A stretch of DNA of 64,000 nt. Origin: Streptomyces sp. YS415. GTDB taxonomy: Bacteria; Actinomycetota; Actinomycetes; Streptomycetales; Streptomycetaceae. The position numbers and the translations under genes were made by a program. Below the pieces are notes generated by a model. The model did no database searches and had not been told where the DNA came from. It was given only the letters and a program-made list of their open reading frames with translations. This document shows positions 63,185 through 64,000 of the stretch, in pieces (the first letter of the stretch is position 1; the number at the start of each line of letters is the position of its first letter). The DNA lies in NCBI RefSeq assembly GCF_023544665.1, contig NZ_JAMJFL010000001.1:186001-250000 (forward strand). The letters are read 5' to 3'.

Positions 63185-63896
63185 CGGCGGGCACCTCCTC
63201 CGTCTCGTCCCGGGGGGCGGTGGACACCGCGACGGTGTCCTCGGGGGCCTGGCTGCACACCGCGACCACCGTCGTCCCGGCCTGCGCGAGCGACCTGAGC
63301 AGCGCCCAGACCTCGGCCCGTTCGGCGTCGGAGAGCTTGAGGTCGGTGTCGTCGATGCCGAGCAGCCCCGGCTCACCGATCAGCGCCAGCGCCACGGACA
63401 GCCGCAGCGCCTCCACCCGCTCCAGATCGCGTACGGCCGTCCGGGACCCTTTCGGCAGGGCCTCCCGGTCGAGCCCGGCGGCGGCCAGGGCACGCTCGAT
63501 CCGCAGCCGGGTCTGGGCGACCCGCTCCGCGCGCGGGCGCAGCAGCCCGCGCAGCGAGCCGCCGTATCGGCGCTGGAGCAGCGCCCGCTCGTGCAGATGC
63601 TCGGCGACCGTGAGCGCCGGGTCGAGATCGGTGACGCCCGGGACATGGGCGACCGCGCTGAGCCGCCGTACCGCCGAGAGCTGCTTCGGCAGCGCGGCCC
63701 CGTCCACGGTGGCGGTGCCCTCGGTGGGCTTCATCCGTCCGGTGAGCGCGAGCAGCAGACAGGTGCGCCCGGATCCGGACGGCCCCTCCACCGCGATCAG
63801 CGCGCCCGGCTCCGCCTCGAAGGAGACCCCGCGGAACGCCCATCCGCGGGGCCCTTCGAGACCGAGGCCCCGGGCCGTGACGCCGACTCCGGCCAC
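63156..63896 (-). CDS. degenerate ABC transporter ATP-binding protein
   Basis: The 246-aa subunit has VEGPSGSGRTCLLLAL as Walker A, with R44 in place of the Lys, a poor signature (AVRDLERVEALRLSVAL), and LLGIDDTDLKL with Asp instead of the catalytic Glu in Walker B. Hydrolysis may be weak. It pairs with the YhgE-type permease and precedes it. GTG 63896 has GGGGGA upstream. Confidence 0.85.
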   Translation of the reverse strand: MAGVGVTARGLGLEGPRGWAFRGVSFEAEPGALIAVEGPSGSGRTCLLLALTGRMKPTEGTATVDGAALPKQLSAVRRLSAVAHVPGVTDLDPALTVAEHLHERALLQRRYGGSLRGLLRPRAERVAQTRLRIERALAAAGLDREALPKGSRTAVRDLERVEALRLSVALALIGEPGLLGIDDTDLKLSDAERAEVWALLRSLAQAGTTVVAVCSQAPEDTVAVSTAPRDETEEVPADALAEAGRA

Positions 63897-63920
63897 GGTT
63901 CCCCCACCCCCTGGTTTTGA

Positions 63921-63934
63921 ACTGACTGGTCAGT
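63921..63934. promoter_or_regulatory. probable TetR operator before the ABC operon
   Basis: ACTGACTGGTCAGT has 6-base arms around TG. It lies 25 bases before the ABC start in a local A/T-richer stretch. CTAGTTTTTG just upstream on the minus strand may hold the -10. Confidence 0.6.
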
Positions 63935-64000
63935 GCAAAAACTAGCCCGAACTGTCGATCGAAGCAAAAGTGCAGGTCAGATCGGATTGTCAGTGCCATA

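Overview
The window is actinobacterial chromosome, almost certainly Streptomyces. Coding regions have very high GC with G or C at nearly every third codon position, GTG and TTG starts are common, and recognisable Streptomyces genes are present: glkA with its DUF5304 neighbour, a MacRS-type two-component pair, an attenuated trpE, a SAM-IV riboswitch and a DmdR-type iron box. It is core-chromosome material. I see no insertion sequence, prophage, CRISPR array, tRNA or rRNA gene.

Layout. 1-2.6 kb: a partial membrane-anchored protein, a tiny ORF and adenosine kinase (adoK). 2.6-13.6 kb: a cysteine desulfurase-TusA fusion on the minus strand, then the respiratory block in two transcription units, ctaC-ctaD-ctaF and ctaE-qcrC-qcrA-qcrB (aa3 oxidase and bc1 complex). 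An L,D-transpeptidase and an atypical stand-alone receiver protein lie between the two units. 13.6-21.4 kb: trpD, a SAM-IV riboswitch followed by a class V PLP enzyme, a Ser/Thr kinase with a beta-propeller, a RAM-domain protein, a rhomboid protease, a zinc ribbon protein and a NYN-domain protein. 21.6-31.1 kb: cell-envelope genes (two NlpC/P60 hydrolases, a zinc-peptidase lipoprotein, a GT87 mannosyltransferase, a PimB-like mannosyltransferase, fadD), a phosphoesterase and an SRPBCC protein. 31.2-41.2 kb: an ArsA-like ATPase, DUF5304 and glkA, a phosphodiesterase-fold protein, a lipase-like hydrolase, an acyltransferase, MacS/MacR, a phosphofructokinase with PPi-type residues, and a D-2-hydroxyacid dehydrogenase. 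41.2-47.9 kb: fused anthranilate synthase trpE(G) with its trpL attenuator, a TetR/SRPBCC divergent pair, class II DAHP synthase, bfd/bfr iron storage and a molybdopterin oxidoreductase. 47.9-57.9 kb: nfo, a PASTA kinase, TPP-riboswitch-controlled thiOSG, a ferredoxin-reductase-type flavoprotein, a Rv2175c-like DNA-binding protein, thiE, metF and a membrane protein with a Tyr/Gln/Gly-rich tail. 57.9-64 kb: a phytoene-desaturase-like enzyme, a DUF4126 membrane protein, and a TetR/YhgE-like/ABC operon.

Functionally the window joins aerobic respiration, tryptophan and aromatic entry (aroH, trpE, trpD), thiamine synthesis, glycolysis and its carbon control, envelope lipid and glycan synthesis, and iron storage. 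From adoK to metF the gene order closely follows Mycobacterium tuberculosis Rv2202c down to Rv2172c, so this is a deeply conserved actinobacterial backbone with Streptomyces insertions. The features most worth a second look are regulatory: a SAM-IV aptamer whose closing helix overlaps the ribosome site of a small upstream ORF, several strong palindromes over promoters or start codons, and a repeated pattern of -10 hexamers placed 6-8 bases before start codons, which implies many leaderless mRNAs.
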